64,000 nt of DNA from Cricetibacter osteomyelitidis (GTDB taxonomy: Bacteria; Pseudomonadota; Gammaproteobacteria; Enterobacterales; Pasteurellaceae), in the NCBI RefSeq assembly GCF_004340985.1, contig NZ_SLYB01000012.1, forward strand, positions 21,337 through 85,336, given 5' to 3'. A program made the translations under genes and the position numbers. Under the pieces are notes generated by a model that saw nothing but the letters and a program-made list of their open reading frames with translations, did no database searches and was not told the DNA's origin. Shown piece by piece: positions 28,244-40,333 of this stretch. The stretch's first letter is position 1; the number at the start of each line of letters is the position of its first letter.

Positions 28244-29313
28244 TATTCGGTTCCTTGTTTATTGGTTTTATTATCACGAATATCTTCCACATCGACGGGT
28301 AAACTTTCATAGTTCGGCGGTGCTAAATCGGCCGGATCGGTGATATCCGAGGCGGAATGCGGATGTTCTTCCGCTTCTTTATCGTGAGATTCCAGCACTT
28401 TCTCTTTTATTACACCTTGTTGGTTGGCCATCCGTTGTTTGACGGCATTACGCACATCTTCCGGGGATAATGAATTTGCTTTACGACTTTCTTCACCGGT
28501 CGGCCACAATAATAGAATATAACGTAAACGTTCGAGTGAAGCCAAAGGTTTGGCTGTTACGGTGGCAAAGTAATTTTGCCCGTCACGAGATACGCTTTCT
28601 ATTGTTGCTACCGGATAGCCTTCGGGAAAACGACCGCCTAAACCGGAAGTAACTAACAAATCCCCTTTTTCAATATCCGTGGAGCGCGGCACGTTTTCTA
28701 AACGCAATTCATCAGTTCGCCCTGTGCCGCTGGCAATCAAGCGAACATCATTACGCAATACTTGTACTGGCAAAGAGTGAGTGACATCGGTAAGCAATAA
28801 GACACGACTGGTTTGTTCGCCGACGGAAATAATTTGTCCGATTACGCCTTTTTCATCAATCACCGGCTGACCAACATAAGCACCGTCATTTTGCCCTTGG
28901 TTCATTACCACCTGTTGGCGATAAGTATCGGTTTCTGCCGTGAGCACTTCTCCGATTTTTTTATATTCGTCCTGGCGTAGAGGGGAATTGAGCAATAAAC
29001 GCAAACGTTGATTTTCTACTTTAAGCTGATCTAATAACAACAAATCGGCGTTTTTTTCGCGAAGTTGATCTTTTAAGACTTTATTTTCGATTTGTAATTT
29101 ATTGGTGTCCACCAAATTATCCGATACGCCATCCAATACCGTGCGAGGCGTGTTGGCCAGATAATACAAACTCCCTACGGCAGTTTCCATAAAACTGCGT
29201 GCTTTGATCATAGTATTGGTTTGTCCGTCCGACAAAATAAGTGCGGTCGAAGCGATGATCGCCAATGCTAAACGAAGTCCAAGTGGGGGGGCTTTACCGA
29301 AAATAGGTTTCAT
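28243..29313 (-). CDS. mreC: Rod shape-determining protein MreC
   Basis: Periplasmic scaffold of the elongasome, anchored by one N-terminal helix (about residues 12-28). The 356-residue protein has a coiled-coil stretch around residues 70-105 and the beta domain with NDGAYVGQPVIDEKGVIGQ and VTSGLGGRFPEGYPV. A hydrophilic tail after about residue 275, rich in Glu, Asp and His, is longer than the conserved domain needs. It is preceded by an uptake-sequence hairpin that separates it from mreB. Confidence 0.95.
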   Translation of the reverse strand: MKPIFGKAPPLGLRLALAIIASTALILSDGQTNTMIKARSFMETAVGSLYYLANTPRTVLDGVSDNLVDTNKLQIENKVLKDQLREKNADLLLLDQLKVENQRLRLLLNSPLRQDEYKKIGEVLTAETDTYRQQVVMNQGQNDGAYVGQPVIDEKGVIGQIISVGEQTSRVLLLTDVTHSLPVQVLRNDVRLIASGTGRTDELRLENVPRSTDIEKGDLLVTSGLGGRFPEGYPVATIESVSRDGQNYFATVTAKPLASLERLRYILLLWPTGEESRKANSLSPEDVRNAVKQRMANQQGVIKEKVLESHDKEAEEHPHSASDITDPADLAPPNYESLPVDVEDIRDNKTNKQGTE

Positions 29314-29331
29314 ATCAGAATTTTAATAACT

Positions 29332-29362
29332 AAAAAGTGCGGTAAAAATAACCGCACTTTTT
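29332..29362 (-). terminator. Uptake-sequence hairpin between mreB and mreC
   Basis: AAAAAGTGCGGT (29332-29343) pairs with ACCGCACTTTTT (29351-29362), 12 bp with a 7-base loop. On the minus strand it follows the mreB stop and ends in T residues. Partial termination here would give more mreB than mreCD message. Confidence 0.7.
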
Positions 29363-29372
29363 GGGCTGATGA

Positions 29373-30455
<1,083 letters not shown>

Positions 30456-30574
30456 TTAATTGGGATTCGAGACGCTGATTTTACAGCTGAAAAATTTGTG
30501 GCTAATTTACCAAAAATTGAGCATAAATTACAGTAAAATTTCCTGCTTCTGTAATAAATTTTATAAAAAATGTA

Positions 30575-30607
30575 AAAAAATAACCGCACTTTAAAAAAGT
30601 GCGGTTA
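30575..30607 (-). terminator. Uptake-sequence terminator after gapA
   Basis: TAACCGCACTTT (30581-30592) pairs with AAAGTGCGGTTA (30596-30607) with a 3-base loop. On the minus strand it follows the gapA stop by 28 bases and runs into a seven-T tract. Confidence 0.85.
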
Positions 30608-30634
30608 AAAATTTGGAAATTTTTAAAGACAGGG

Positions 30635-31981
<1,347 letters not shown>

Positions 31982-32197
31982 ATGCCTGTAATTAAAGTAC
32001 GTGAAAACGAATCATTTGACGTTGCATTACGTCGTTTTAAACGCTCTTGCGAAAAAGCTGGTATCTTAGCGGAAGTACGTAGCCGTGAATTCTACGAAAA
32101 ACCAACTACAATTCGTAAACGTGAAAACGCGTCTTTGAAAAAACGTCATGCTAAACGTGTTTTCCGCGAAAATGCGCGTAATACCCGCTTATACTAA
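31982..32197 (+). CDS. rpsU: 30S ribosomal protein S21
   Basis: Small basic protein of the 30S subunit platform, near the anti-Shine-Dalgarno end of 16S rRNA. The 71-residue protein begins [20 protein letters not shown] and ends with the Arg/Lys-rich [19 protein letters not shown]. The ribosome site GAGGTG is well placed. It opens the macromolecular synthesis operon rpsU-dnaG-rpoD. Confidence 0.98.
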   Translation: MPVIKVRENESFDVALRRFKRSCEKAGILAEVRSREFYEKPTTIRKRENASLKKRHAKRVFRENARNTRLY

Positions 32198-32249
32198 TTA
32201 TTAAAATATATCGAAAATTCTCGTTTCGGATATTTACATTTAGCAGTAG

Positions 32250-32283
32250 AACCGTGAAACCTTAGGGGATCGCGGTTTTGTTG
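32250..32283 (+). terminator. Attenuator-like hairpin between rpsU and dnaG
   Basis: AACCGTG (32250-32256) pairs with CGCGGTT (32271-32277), including one G-U pair, over a 14-base loop and runs into TTGTTGTT. A terminator at this point is known from E. coli and keeps primase levels far below S21; here the hairpin is weaker. Confidence 0.5.
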
Positions 32284-32334
32284 TTGCTGAACTCTGTGTT
32301 TAAATTATGCTGTGACATTAAGGATTATTAACGG

Positions 32335-34086
32335 ATGAAAGGTCGTATTCCTCGCTCCTTTATCAACGATATTTTAGCTCGTGCCGATATTGTGGACGTT
32401 GTGAATAGTCGTGTGAAATTGAAAAAAGCAGGACGTGATTATCAAGCCTGTTGTCCGTTTCACCATGAAAAAACGCCGTCTTTTACTGTCAGTAAAAATA
32501 AACAGTTTTATCATTGTTTTGGCTGCGGTGCACATGGCAGTGCATTAAATTTTCTCATGGAGTATGACAAACTGGAATTTGTGGAAGCCGTAGAAGAATT
32601 GGCTGCCATGCTTGGTTTGGAAGTGCCGCGGGAAACATTAAATAATGGCGATGTACCGCAAATACCCAGTGCAACTAAGCGGAATCTGTATGAGTTAATG
32701 CAAGATATTGCTGTGTTTTATCAACAACAATTACCAAACAATATTCCGGCTCAGGCTTATTTGCAAAATCGCGGTGTTTCCGGCGAGATCATTGAACGTT
32801 TTCAAATCGGTTTCGTGCCGAATTCCATGGATACAGTGCTACGCCGTTTCGGCAAAAATAAAGATGATCAGCAAAAATTATTTGATACGGGGATGTTATC
32901 ACGAAACGATCACGGCAATGTATATGATCGTTTTCGTCATCGCATTATGTTTCCGATTCGGGATCGTCGCGGTCGCATAATCGCATTCGGCGGTCGTGTG
33001 CTAGGCGACGAACGCCCTAAATATTTAAACTCACCGGAAAGTCTGACCTATCATAAAGGTAATGAATTATATGGTTTATATGAAGCCTTGCAATCTGACG
33101 ATAATCCGGAAAAATTATTAGTCGTTGAAGGCTATATGGATGTGGTGGCATTGGCTCAGTTCGGAGTAAATTATGCCGTTGCCGCATTAGGCACGGCAAC
33201 CACGCCGGAACAAATTCAACTTGCATTTAAATCTACGGAACAAATTGTCTGCTGTTATGACGGTGATAGAGCGGGGCGGGATGCGGCTTGGAAAGCGTTA
33301 AATAATGCCTTGCCTTATTTATATGACGGTCGTCAGTTAAAATTTATTTTTCTTCCGGACGGTGAAGACCCCGATACCTTTATTCGTGCCCAAGGCAAAG
33401 AAGCTTTTGAAAATTATATTAATAATGCATTATCGTTGAGTGATTTTCTGTTTTCTCATTTACTTACTCAAGTCGATCTTTCCAGTAAAGAAGGAAAAAG
33501 TAAACTGGCATCTTTAGCCGTGCCATTGATTAAACAAGTACCGGGTGAAATGCTGCGTTTGTATTTACGCAATACGTTGGCGCAAAAATTAGGTATTTTG
33601 GATCAAAGTCAATTGGAAGCATTGATTCCTAATGTCGCAGTGCCGGAAAGTGCGGTGGAAAAACAAAAAATTAAACGTACGCCAATGCGGATTTTAATCA
33701 GCTTATTATTGCAAAATCCGAATTGGGTCGAATTTGTGCCGGATATTTCGCTGTTAAGCACTTTGAATGAACCAGGATTCGAACTATTTACTCAACTGGC
33801 GGATTATTGCCGTAATAATGTGGGAATCACCACCGGCCAGTTATTAGAGAACTGGCGTGATACCGAACACCAAAAAGCCCTTGAAATGTTGGCGATTTGG
33901 AACCATTTAGAGAACAAAGAAAATATTGAAACTACCTTGCAAGAATTTCAAGACACACTGAAATTTCTATTTTCTCAATTAATTGAAAAGCGTATTGAAA
34001 CATTAATTGCAAAAGATCGCTCGGATAGTTTAAGTCAGGAAGAAAAATATGAATTAGCAAAATTATTAACGGCTAAGCCTAGTTAA
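32335..34086 (+). CDS. dnaG: DNA primase
   Basis: Makes RNA primers for replication at the fork, working with DnaB. The 583-residue protein has the N-terminal zinc finger (CCPFHHEKTPSF and YHCFGCGAHG, residues about 40-65). The TOPRIM catalytic core follows, with LLVVEGYMDVVAL and the acidic pair in CCYDGDRAGRDAA. A C-terminal helicase-binding region completes it. It is the middle gene of the operon, 76 bases before rpoD. Confidence 0.97.
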   Translation: MKGRIPRSFINDILARADIVDVVNSRVKLKKAGRDYQACCPFHHEKTPSFTVSKNKQFYHCFGCGAHGSALNFLMEYDKLEFVEAVEELAAMLGLEVPRETLNNGDVPQIPSATKRNLYELMQDIAVFYQQQLPNNIPAQAYLQNRGVSGEIIERFQIGFVPNSMDTVLRRFGKNKDDQQKLFDTGMLSRNDHGNVYDRFRHRIMFPIRDRRGRIIAFGGRVLGDERPKYLNSPESLTYHKGNELYGLYEALQSDDNPEKLLVVEGYMDVVALAQFGVNYAVAALGTATTPEQIQLAFKSTEQIVCCYDGDRAGRDAAWKALNNALPYLYDGRQLKFIFLPDGEDPDTFIRAQGKEAFENYINNALSLSDFLFSHLLTQVDLSSKEGKSKLASLAVPLIKQVPGEMLRLYLRNTLAQKLGILDQSQLEALIPNVAVPESAVEKQKIKRTPMRILISLLLQNPNWVEFVPDISLLSTLNEPGFELFTQLADYCRNNVGITTGQLLENWRDTEHQKALEMLAIWNHLENKENIETTLQEFQDTLKFLFSQLIEKRIETLIAKDRSDSLSQEEKYELAKLLTAKPS

Positions 34087-34161
34087 TATAAGGCAATAAT
34101 GCTAGAATAATTAATCCTATTTATTTTTCGTTATCAGTTTAACTACATTCGGAAGTCAATT

Positions 34162-36048
34162 ATGGATCAAAATCCACAATCCCAATCACAGTCTCAGTTC
34201 AAATTGTTGATCGCCCAAGGTCGTGAGCAAGGCTATTTAACTTATGCCGAAATCAATGACCATTTACCGGAAGATCTTGTTGATACTGATCAAATTGAAG
34301 ATATTATTCAAACAATCAATGACATGGGTATTCAAGTGCTGGAAGTGGCACCGGATGCCGATGATTTGATTTTGGCGGAAAATATTACCGATGCAGATGA
34401 CGATGCAGTGGAAGAAGCCACGCAAGTATTGTCCAGCGTAGAAAATGAATTAGGTCGTACCACCGATCCTGTGCGTATGTATATGCGTGAAATGGGGAGT
34501 GTTGAATTATTGACCCGCGAAGGTGAAATTGACATTGCAAAACGCATTGAAGAAGGCATTAACGAAGTGCAATGTGCCATTGCCGAATATCCGGAAGCAT
34601 TGGATAATTTGCTTGAGCAATATACTTTAGTGGATGAAGGTGCAGTACGTTTAGCGGACCTTATCACCGGTTTTATCGATCCGAATGATATTATTGCAGA
34701 AGAAATTCCTGATGTAGAGGCGTTAGATGCCGACGAAGATGAAGAGGAAGGCGAAATTAATGATGCCGACTTGGATGATGAAGAAGAGGAAGGAGAGGAA
34801 GAATCTGATGACAACGGCAGTGATGACGGTGATAACTCCATCGATCCTGAGTTGGCTCGCGAAAAATTCACCTTATTAAAAGAACAACATGCGAAAACCT
34901 TAGCGGCAATCCAAAAGCACGGACGTACGACGAAAAAAGCGAAAGAACAAATTCAAGCATTGGCGGATATTTTTACTCAATTCCGTTTAGTGCCACGTCA
35001 ATTTGACATTTTAGTATTAAGTATGCGTTCGATTATGAAACGCGTACGCACTGAAGAACGTAAAATACAACGTTGGGCGGTCGAACATTCGAAAATGACG
35101 AAATCCTCTTTTCAAAAAGCGTTTTTAGGTCATGAAACTACCGATGATTGGTTGGTGAAAGTATTGGATTCCGGTAAGCCTTATGCGGAAAAATTAGCCG
35201 CTTATGCGGATGATATTCGAGCGTGTATCGCTCAATTGGCTCAGATTGAACAAGAGACCGGTTTAACCGTTCAACAAATTCGCGATATCGGCGAACGCAT
35301 TGCACAAGGTGAGCTTAAAGCCCGCCGTGCGAAAAAAGAAATGGTTGAAGCGAACTTACGTTTGGTGATTTCTATCGCGAAAAAATATACCAACCGCGGT
35401 TTGCAATTCTTGGATTTAATTCAAGAAGGTAACATCGGTTTAATGAAAGCGGTAGATAAATTTGAATACCGTCGCGGTTATAAATTCTCTACTTATGCGA
35501 CCTGGTGGATTCGCCAGGCAATCACCCGTTCTATCGCTGACCAAGCCCGTACAATTCGTATTCCGGTGCATATGATTGAAACGATTAATAAACTTAACCG
35601 TATTTCACGTCAAATGTTGCAAGAAATGGGCCGTGAAGCCTCACCGGAAGAGTTGGCAGAACGCATGGGAATGCCGGAAGATAAAATCCGCAAAGTATTG
35701 AAAATTGCCAAAGAGCCGATTTCCATGGAAACCCCGATCGGCGATGACGACGATTCGCATTTAGGTGATTTTATCGAAGATAGCACTTTAGAGTTACCGT
35801 TAGATTCCGCCACGGCACAAAGTCTGCGTGCGGCAACCCACGAAGTGTTAGAAGGCTTAACACCGCGTGAAGCGAAAGTATTGCGTATGCGTTTCGGTAT
35901 TGATATGAACACCGATCACACCTTAGAAGAAGTGGGTAAACAGTTTGACGTGACTCGTGAACGTATTCGTCAGATTGAAGCGAAAGCATTGCGTAAATTG
36001 CGTCATCCGAGCCGTTCGGAAACCTTACGCAGTTTCTTGGACGAATAA
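34162..36048 (+). CDS. rpoD: Primary RNA polymerase sigma factor (sigma-70)
   Basis: Directs RNA polymerase to housekeeping promoters. The 628-residue protein has region 1.1 at the N-terminus and region 1.2 ([20 protein letters not shown]). A very acidic non-conserved stretch follows, about residues 180-225. Region 2 includes [20 protein letters not shown], and region 4 has the helix-turn-helix [21 protein letters not shown] strong terminator closes the operon. Confidence 0.98.
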   Translation: MDQNPQSQSQSQFKLLIAQGREQGYLTYAEINDHLPEDLVDTDQIEDIIQTINDMGIQVLEVAPDADDLILAENITDADDDAVEEATQVLSSVENELGRTTDPVRMYMREMGSVELLTREGEIDIAKRIEEGINEVQCAIAEYPEALDNLLEQYTLVDEGAVRLADLITGFIDPNDIIAEEIPDVEALDADEDEEEGEINDADLDDEEEEGEEESDDNGSDDGDNSIDPELAREKFTLLKEQHAKTLAAIQKHGRTTKKAKEQIQALADIFTQFRLVPRQFDILVLSMRSIMKRVRTEERKIQRWAVEHSKMTKSSFQKAFLGHETTDDWLVKVLDSGKPYAEKLAAYADDIRACIAQLAQIEQETGLTVQQIRDIGERIAQGELKARRAKKEMVEANLRLVISIAKKYTNRGLQFLDLIQEGNIGLMKAVDKFEYRRGYKFSTYATWWIRQAITRSIADQARTIRIPVHMIETINKLNRISRQMLQEMGREASPEELAERMGMPEDKIRKVLKIAKEPISMETPIGDDDDSHLGDFIEDSTLELPLDSATAQSLRAATHEVLEGLTPREAKVLRMRFGIDMNTDHTLEEVGKQFDVTRERIRQIEAKALRKLRHPSRSETLRSFLDE

Positions 36049-36072
36049 GACTTAATTAAAAAAAACAATTGG

Positions 36073-36111
36073 AAAGCCACCGCACTTCAGCAAAAAGTGC
36101 GGTGGCTTTTT
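36073..36111 (+). terminator. Uptake-sequence terminator after rpoD
   Basis: AAAGCCACCGCACTT (36073-36087) pairs perfectly with AAGTGCGGTGGCTTT (36097-36111), 15 bp, with T residues at the end. Both arms carry an uptake sequence. sixA converges from the other side, so it may work in both directions. Confidence 0.88.
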
Positions 36112-36119
36112 CAAATATT

Positions 36120-36584
36120 TTATGCCGGATAATAAGCTTCGGCTAATTCCCCTTTCACACCATCCCATTCGATTAGTGCGATGGCGGCAGTATAGAAATT
36201 CATAGCCGTTCTACCGTGACAAAGTTCGTAAGCAATATCTCCGACCAATGGTAAATGAGAAACGATAAGTACGTTATTAACTTGCTGCTCGGCTAATACG
36301 GTTAAATAATCTTTTACTAAAGCACTGTCTCCGTAAGGAGTAAGTTCGTCCCATATTTCTTTTTGCTCGTTTAGTGTTCCACCGAAAGCCGTATTCACTT
36401 CATCAAAGGTCTCTTGAGCACGCACATAAGGGCTGACTAAGATACGATCAAATACGATATTGGTCGCTTTTAATTTTTTACCTTGTGTCGATGATTGAGC
36501 TTTACCTTGAGGTGTTAGATGGCGGGCACTATCGGTTGTGACAATAAGCTCGGCTTCACCATGCCGCATAATAAATATTTTCAT
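36120..36584 (-). CDS. sixA: Phosphohistidine phosphatase SixA
   Basis: Histidine-phosphatase-superfamily enzyme that removes phosphate from phosphohistidine; in E. coli it acts on ArcB and the nitrogen PTS. The 154-residue protein has the catalytic RHG motif at the N-terminus (MKIFIMRHGEAELI), the second Arg region ILVSPYVRAQET and the catalytic His in VLIVSHLPLVGD. A short separate gene with its own upstream gap from miaB. Confidence 0.92.
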   Translation of the reverse strand: MKIFIMRHGEAELIVTTDSARHLTPQGKAQSSTQGKKLKATNIVFDRILVSPYVRAQETFDEVNTAFGGTLNEQKEIWDELTPYGDSALVKDYLTVLAEQQVNNVLIVSHLPLVGDIAYELCHGRTAMNFYTAAIALIEWDGVKGELAEAYYPA

Positions 36585-36674
36585 ATTATAAATTCCTTAA
36601 AAAATTATTCTCAATCTGTCGGGGCGGATTATATATCCGATAGGCAAAGAACTGTTAAAAAACGTTGTGTTTTA

Positions 36675-36696
36675 TGACCGCTCTTTTGAGCGGTCA
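36675..36696 (-). terminator. Hairpin after miaB
   Basis: TGACCGCTC (36675-36683) and GAGCGGTCA (36688-36696) form a 9-bp stem with a 4-base loop just past the miaB stop. On the minus strand the following bases are only partly T-rich. Confidence 0.55.
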
Positions 36697-36700
36697 ATGA

Positions 36701-38128
36701 TTAATTAATCGTATATTTACCAACACCCAATTCATCTTCTTTACGAGTACGATTCATAATGGTTTGCGGTGATTGTTCTATACGGAGATCCATTTGATCT
36801 TCGGTACGCACCACATTACCGCGTAAAGAATTTGTCCATACGTCGGTGATTTCGATATCAACGAATTTACCGATCATATCCGGTGTGCCGGCAAAGTTTA
36901 CGATACGATTGTTTTCGGTGCGGCCGGTGAGTTCCATCAGATCTTTTTTCGACGGTCCTTCTACTAATACGCGTTGTATCGTACCAAGCATACGGCGGCT
37001 GTACTGTGCCGCTTGTTGGTTGATGCGTTCCTGTAACACATATAAGCGTTGTTTTTTTTCATCTTCGGTAACATCGTCAGGAATATCTGCTGCCGGTGTA
37101 CCCGGACGGGCGGAGTAGATGAAGCTGAAGCTCATATCAAAATTAACTTGAGCAATTAAATTCATGGTTTGTTCAAAGTCTTCCGCGGTTTCTCCCGGGA
37201 AACCAACGATAAAGTCAGAACTGATCTGAATATCCGGGCGGGCTTTACGTAATTTACGAATAATGGATTTATATTCTAACGCCGTGTGACCGCGTTTCAT
37301 CATATTCAGAACGCGATCAGAACCGGCTTGTACCGGTAAGTGTAAGAAGCTCACTAATTCCGGCGTATCACGATATACATCGATAATATCATCGGTAAAT
37401 TCAATCGGATGTGATGTGGTAAAACGTAAACGATCGATGCCGTCAATGGCGGCAACCAAGCGTAGCAGTTCGGCAAAAGTACAAATTTCACCGTCGTGCG
37501 TCGGACCGCGATAAGCATTCACGTTTTGTCCTAATAAATTCACTTCACGTACGCCTTGCTCTGCCAGTTGGGCGATTTCAAATAAAATGTCATCTAACGG
37601 ACGGCTCACTTCTTCACCGCGAGTATAAGGCACTACGCAGAAAGTACAGTATTTATTGCAGCCTTCCATAATGGATACGAACGCTGTCGGACCTTCGGCA
37701 CGCGGTTCGGGCAGCCGGTCGAATTTTTCGATTTCCGGGAAACTCACATCCACAACGGAACTTTTACCGCCTCGAATTTGGTTAATCATTTCCGGCAGAC
37801 GGTGCAAAGTTTGCGGACCAAAAATAATATCGACGTAAGGTGCTCTATCACGAATATGCGCACCCTCTTGTGATGCCACACAGCCGCCTACGCCAATCAC
37901 CAATTCCGGTTTTTGTTTTTTCAAATCTTTCCAGCGACCTAATTGATGGAATACTTTTTCCTGTGCTTTTTCACGAATGGAACAAGTATTGAGCAAAAGC
38001 ACATCCGCTTCTTCTGCATTTTCGGTGAGTTCCAAACCGTGTGTAGAGAATAATAAATCGGCCATTTTAGACGAATCGTATTCGTTCATTTGACAGCCCC
38101 AGGTTTTAATATGTAATTTTTGAGTCAT
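36701..38128 (-). CDS. miaB: tRNA-2-methylthio-N6-isopentenyladenosine37 synthase
   Basis: Radical-SAM methylthiotransferase that adds the ms2 group to i6A37 in tRNAs reading U-initial codons. The 475-residue protein has the N-terminal MTTase domain ([20 protein letters not shown]), whose cysteines bind an auxiliary cluster, and the radical SAM motif [32 protein letters not shown] and a C-terminal TRAM domain ([20 protein letters not shown]) follow. It is a single gene on the minus strand, divergent from the dcw cluster. Confidence 0.97.
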   Translation of the reverse strand: MTQKLHIKTWGCQMNEYDSSKMADLLFSTHGLELTENAEEADVLLLNTCSIREKAQEKVFHQLGRWKDLKKQKPELVIGVGGCVASQEGAHIRDRAPYVDIIFGPQTLHRLPEMINQIRGGKSSVVDVSFPEIEKFDRLPEPRAEGPTAFVSIMEGCNKYCTFCVVPYTRGEEVSRPLDDILFEIAQLAEQGVREVNLLGQNVNAYRGPTHDGEICTFAELLRLVAAIDGIDRLRFTTSHPIEFTDDIIDVYRDTPELVSFLHLPVQAGSDRVLNMMKRGHTALEYKSIIRKLRKARPDIQISSDFIVGFPGETAEDFEQTMNLIAQVNFDMSFSFIYSARPGTPAADIPDDVTEDEKKQRLYVLQERINQQAAQYSRRMLGTIQRVLVEGPSKKDLMELTGRTENNRIVNFAGTPDMIGKFVDIEITDVWTNSLRGNVVRTEDQMDLRIEQSPQTIMNRTRKEDELGVGKYTIN

Positions 38129-38451
38129 ATCTCTTTCTAATTAACTGAAGTAAATAGTTTAAAGTATAAAATTTTGGTGCACTATTTTACAGATTTGTCG
38201 CAATTATCGCCACTTAAAAAAGGATTATTTACGATTTTATTTCTGTATAAATAGTATTCACTCGCGATCTGAGCAGATTATCGGAGAAACGAGAAAATCT
38301 GATCGATGAATTATTGAGGAAAATCGTACAAATAGCTTGCAATTTAAGGCTCTAGCGACTAAACTTAGAAAAAGTGGTGAAAAGTGGATCTTTGTGGAGA
38401 TCTTTGGATAATTTGAGATCAATTTCATAACGCAAATTTAAAGGCGAATCT
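38129..38451. other. Divergent miaB / mraZ intergenic region
   Basis: These 323 bases contain no open frame that I can support. They hold the promoters of miaB (minus) and of the dcw cluster (plus). The part nearest mraZ contains the four-fold GTGG repeat described separately; the remaining part is AT-rich without clear motifs. Confidence 0.6.
38374..38408 (+). promoter_or_regulatory. Putative MraZ operator: four GTGG repeats at 10-bp spacing
   Basis: GTGGT (38374), GTGGA (38384), GTGGA (38394) and TTGGA (38404) begin exactly 10 bases apart, with 5-base spacers, 44 bases before the mraZ ATG. MraZ in E. coli represses its own operon through direct TGGGN repeats with 5-base spacers. The layout here is the same with a changed core. 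A -10-like GATAAT (38407-38412) overlaps the last repeat, so bound MraZ would cover the promoter. Confidence 0.7.
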
Positions 38452-38910
38452 ATGTTTAGAGGGGCACAGGCAATCAATCTGGATGCGAAGGGACGTATTG
38501 CGATCCCGACTCGTTATCGCCCTGAGATCTTAGAGCAAAATCAAGGACAAATGATTTGTACTGTAGATATTTTTCAGCCTTGTTTGTTGTTATATCCCTT
38601 GAAAGAATGGGAAGTTGTGGAGCAAAATCTGTTGGCACTTTCCAATACCGATCCTAATGAGCGTGCTTTAAAACGCTTAATGATCGGTTATGCCACCGAA
38701 TGTGAATTAGACGGAAACGGACGTATTTTAATCAGCAGTCCGTTACGTCAGCAAGCAAAACTGGAAAAAGGAATTATGTTGGTTGGGCAGCTCAATAAAT
38801 TTGAAATTTGGAGCGAGCAACAATGGCATTCACAAATTGCCGAAGATGTTGCTCTCGGTATGAGCGGTCAGCTTGCACTATCAGATAAATTAAAATCGCT
38901 GTCATATTAA
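38452..38910 (+). CDS. mraZ: Transcriptional regulator MraZ
   Basis: First gene of the dcw cluster and its repressor. The 152-residue protein has the two AbrB-like SpoVT halves: [19 protein letters not shown] with TRYRPEI, and [19 protein letters not shown], whose DxKGR/DxxGR loops contact DNA. A ring of subunits reads the direct repeats seen just upstream. AAGGCG serves as ribosome site. About 120 bases separate it from rsmH. Confidence 0.96.
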   Translation: MFRGAQAINLDAKGRIAIPTRYRPEILEQNQGQMICTVDIFQPCLLLYPLKEWEVVEQNLLALSNTDPNERALKRLMIGYATECELDGNGRILISSPLRQQAKLEKGIMLVGQLNKFEIWSEQQWHSQIAEDVALGMSGQLALSDKLKSLSY

Positions 38911-39030
38911 TAAATAATAGAGAACAGCGGCACTAGCAAAAGGTAAGCGGTGTAACTTAAGTTTACTCCGGTTCGCCGCTTTATCTTCTTTAATAAATAT
39001 TTTTACTTTTCCTTAGTTTTGGTTATTGTA

Positions 39031-39999
39031 ATGAACAAACAAACACATTTTTCTCATCCCGAACATATTACCGTTTTGTTAAACGAAGCAGTAGCGGGTC
39101 TGTCATTGAAAGAAAAAGGTGTATATATTGATGGTACTTTTGGGCGTGGCGGACATTCTCGTTTAATCCTTTCTCAATTGTCACAGGACGGTCGTTTGAT
39201 CGCCATTGATCGTGATCCTAGAGCTATTGCTGAAGCACAATCCATTCAAGATCCTCGTTTTCATATTGAACACAATAGTTTTTCTGCAATCTCCGAAATT
39301 TGTGAAAAACTTGATTTAATTGGCAAAATTGACGGTATTTTATTGGATCTCGGTGTGTCATCACCGCAATTAGATGAAGCCGAACGCGGTTTCAGTTTTA
39401 TGAAAGACGGTCCGTTAGATATGCGAATGGATACTTCGCAAGGCTTATCTGCCGCAGAATGGTTACAACAAGTTTCCGTTGATGATTTGGCTTGGGTATT
39501 GAAAACTTTCGGTGAAGAACGTTTTGCCAAAAAAATTGCCACGGCAATCGTGAATTACAATAAAAGTGCGGTACAAAATGGCGAAAAACCGTTAACCCGT
39601 ACTCTTGAATTAGCTAATTTGATCGCACAATCCGTGCCGTTTAAAGATAAACATAAACATCCGGCCACTCGTAGCTTTCAGGCAATCCGTATTTTTATCA
39701 ATGCGGAATTGGATGAATTGGAAAAAGTGTTGAATTCTGCATTAAAGGTATTAGCACCGCACGGGCGTTTATCCATTATCAGCTTCCATTCTTTGGAAGA
39801 CAGAATGGTTAAACACTTTATGCGTAAACAGAGTAAAGGTGATGATATTCCGAAAGGTTTGCCGTTACGTGATGATCAAATTCAACGTAATCAAACCTTA
39901 AAAACTATCGGAAAAGCCGTGATGCCAAGTGCCGTGGAAATTGAACAAAATCCGCGTTCTCGCAGTGCGGTATTACGAATTGCAGAGAGAATTGCCTAA
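39031..39999 (+). CDS. rsmH: 16S rRNA (cytosine1402-N4)-methyltransferase
   Basis: Methylates N4 of C1402 in the ribosomal P site, using S-adenosylmethionine. The 322-residue protein has [13 protein letters not shown], the SAM loop [36 protein letters not shown] and [17 protein letters not shown]. An upstream in-frame start at 39019 exists, but the ATG at 39031 is standard. The stop codon overlaps the ftsL start by one base (TAATG). Confidence 0.97.
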   Translation: MNKQTHFSHPEHITVLLNEAVAGLSLKEKGVYIDGTFGRGGHSRLILSQLSQDGRLIAIDRDPRAIAEAQSIQDPRFHIEHNSFSAISEICEKLDLIGKIDGILLDLGVSSPQLDEAERGFSFMKDGPLDMRMDTSQGLSAAEWLQQVSVDDLAWVLKTFGEERFAKKIATAIVNYNKSAVQNGEKPLTRTLELANLIAQSVPFKDKHKHPATRSFQAIRIFINAELDELEKVLNSALKVLAPHGRLSIISFHSLEDRMVKHFMRKQSKGDDIPKGLPLRDDQIQRNQTLKTIGKAVMPSAVEIEQNPRSRSAVLRIAERIA

Positions 40000-40316
40000 T
40001 GTTTGAGAAAACTGAACGTCACCCGTTGACCGAATTGATTCTTGATGATGTGTTTTCATCAAATAAATTATTGTTAACTTTATTGGTATCCTTGGTAATA
40101 ACGATGATCGGTACCATTTGGCTTACTCATCAGACTCGTCAGTTGGTTTCCGATAAAGGAGATTTGGTGTTTGAGAAGCAACAATTGGAAAGAGAATATC
40201 GTAATTTGATTTTAGAAGAAACCACGGAAGGAAATAGTACGCGGATTCAAGCAAGAGCAAGAAAATTAGGGATGGGTCGTATTGAAAACGATCAAGAAGT
40301 ATTGATCCTGGAATAA
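39999..40316 (+). CDS. ftsL: Cell division protein FtsL
   Basis: Small bitopic protein of the FtsQLB subcomplex, which activates septal wall synthesis by FtsWI. The 105-residue protein has a short cytoplasmic N-terminus, one membrane helix (about residues 24-43, [20 protein letters not shown]) and a periplasmic coiled coil. It is poorly conserved in sequence, so identification rests on size, topology and its place between rsmH and ftsI. The start is shared with the rsmH stop. Confidence 0.93.
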   Translation: MFEKTERHPLTELILDDVFSSNKLLLTLLVSLVITMIGTIWLTHQTRQLVSDKGDLVFEKQQLEREYRNLILEETTEGNSTRIQARARKLGMGRIENDQEVLILE

Positions 40317-40333
40317 TTTTAGAGAAGTTATTT

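Noticed and set aside
34332..34871. 179-residue minus-strand open frame, serine-rich
   Set aside because: It is the mirror image of the acidic Glu/Asp-rich segment of rpoD; no ribosome site and no independent support.
38945..38981. Terminator between mraZ and rsmH
   Set aside because: AAGCGG and CCGCTT pair for only 6 bp over a 25-base loop (with an AACTTAAGTT palindrome inside); too weak to call, and the cluster is expected to be read through.
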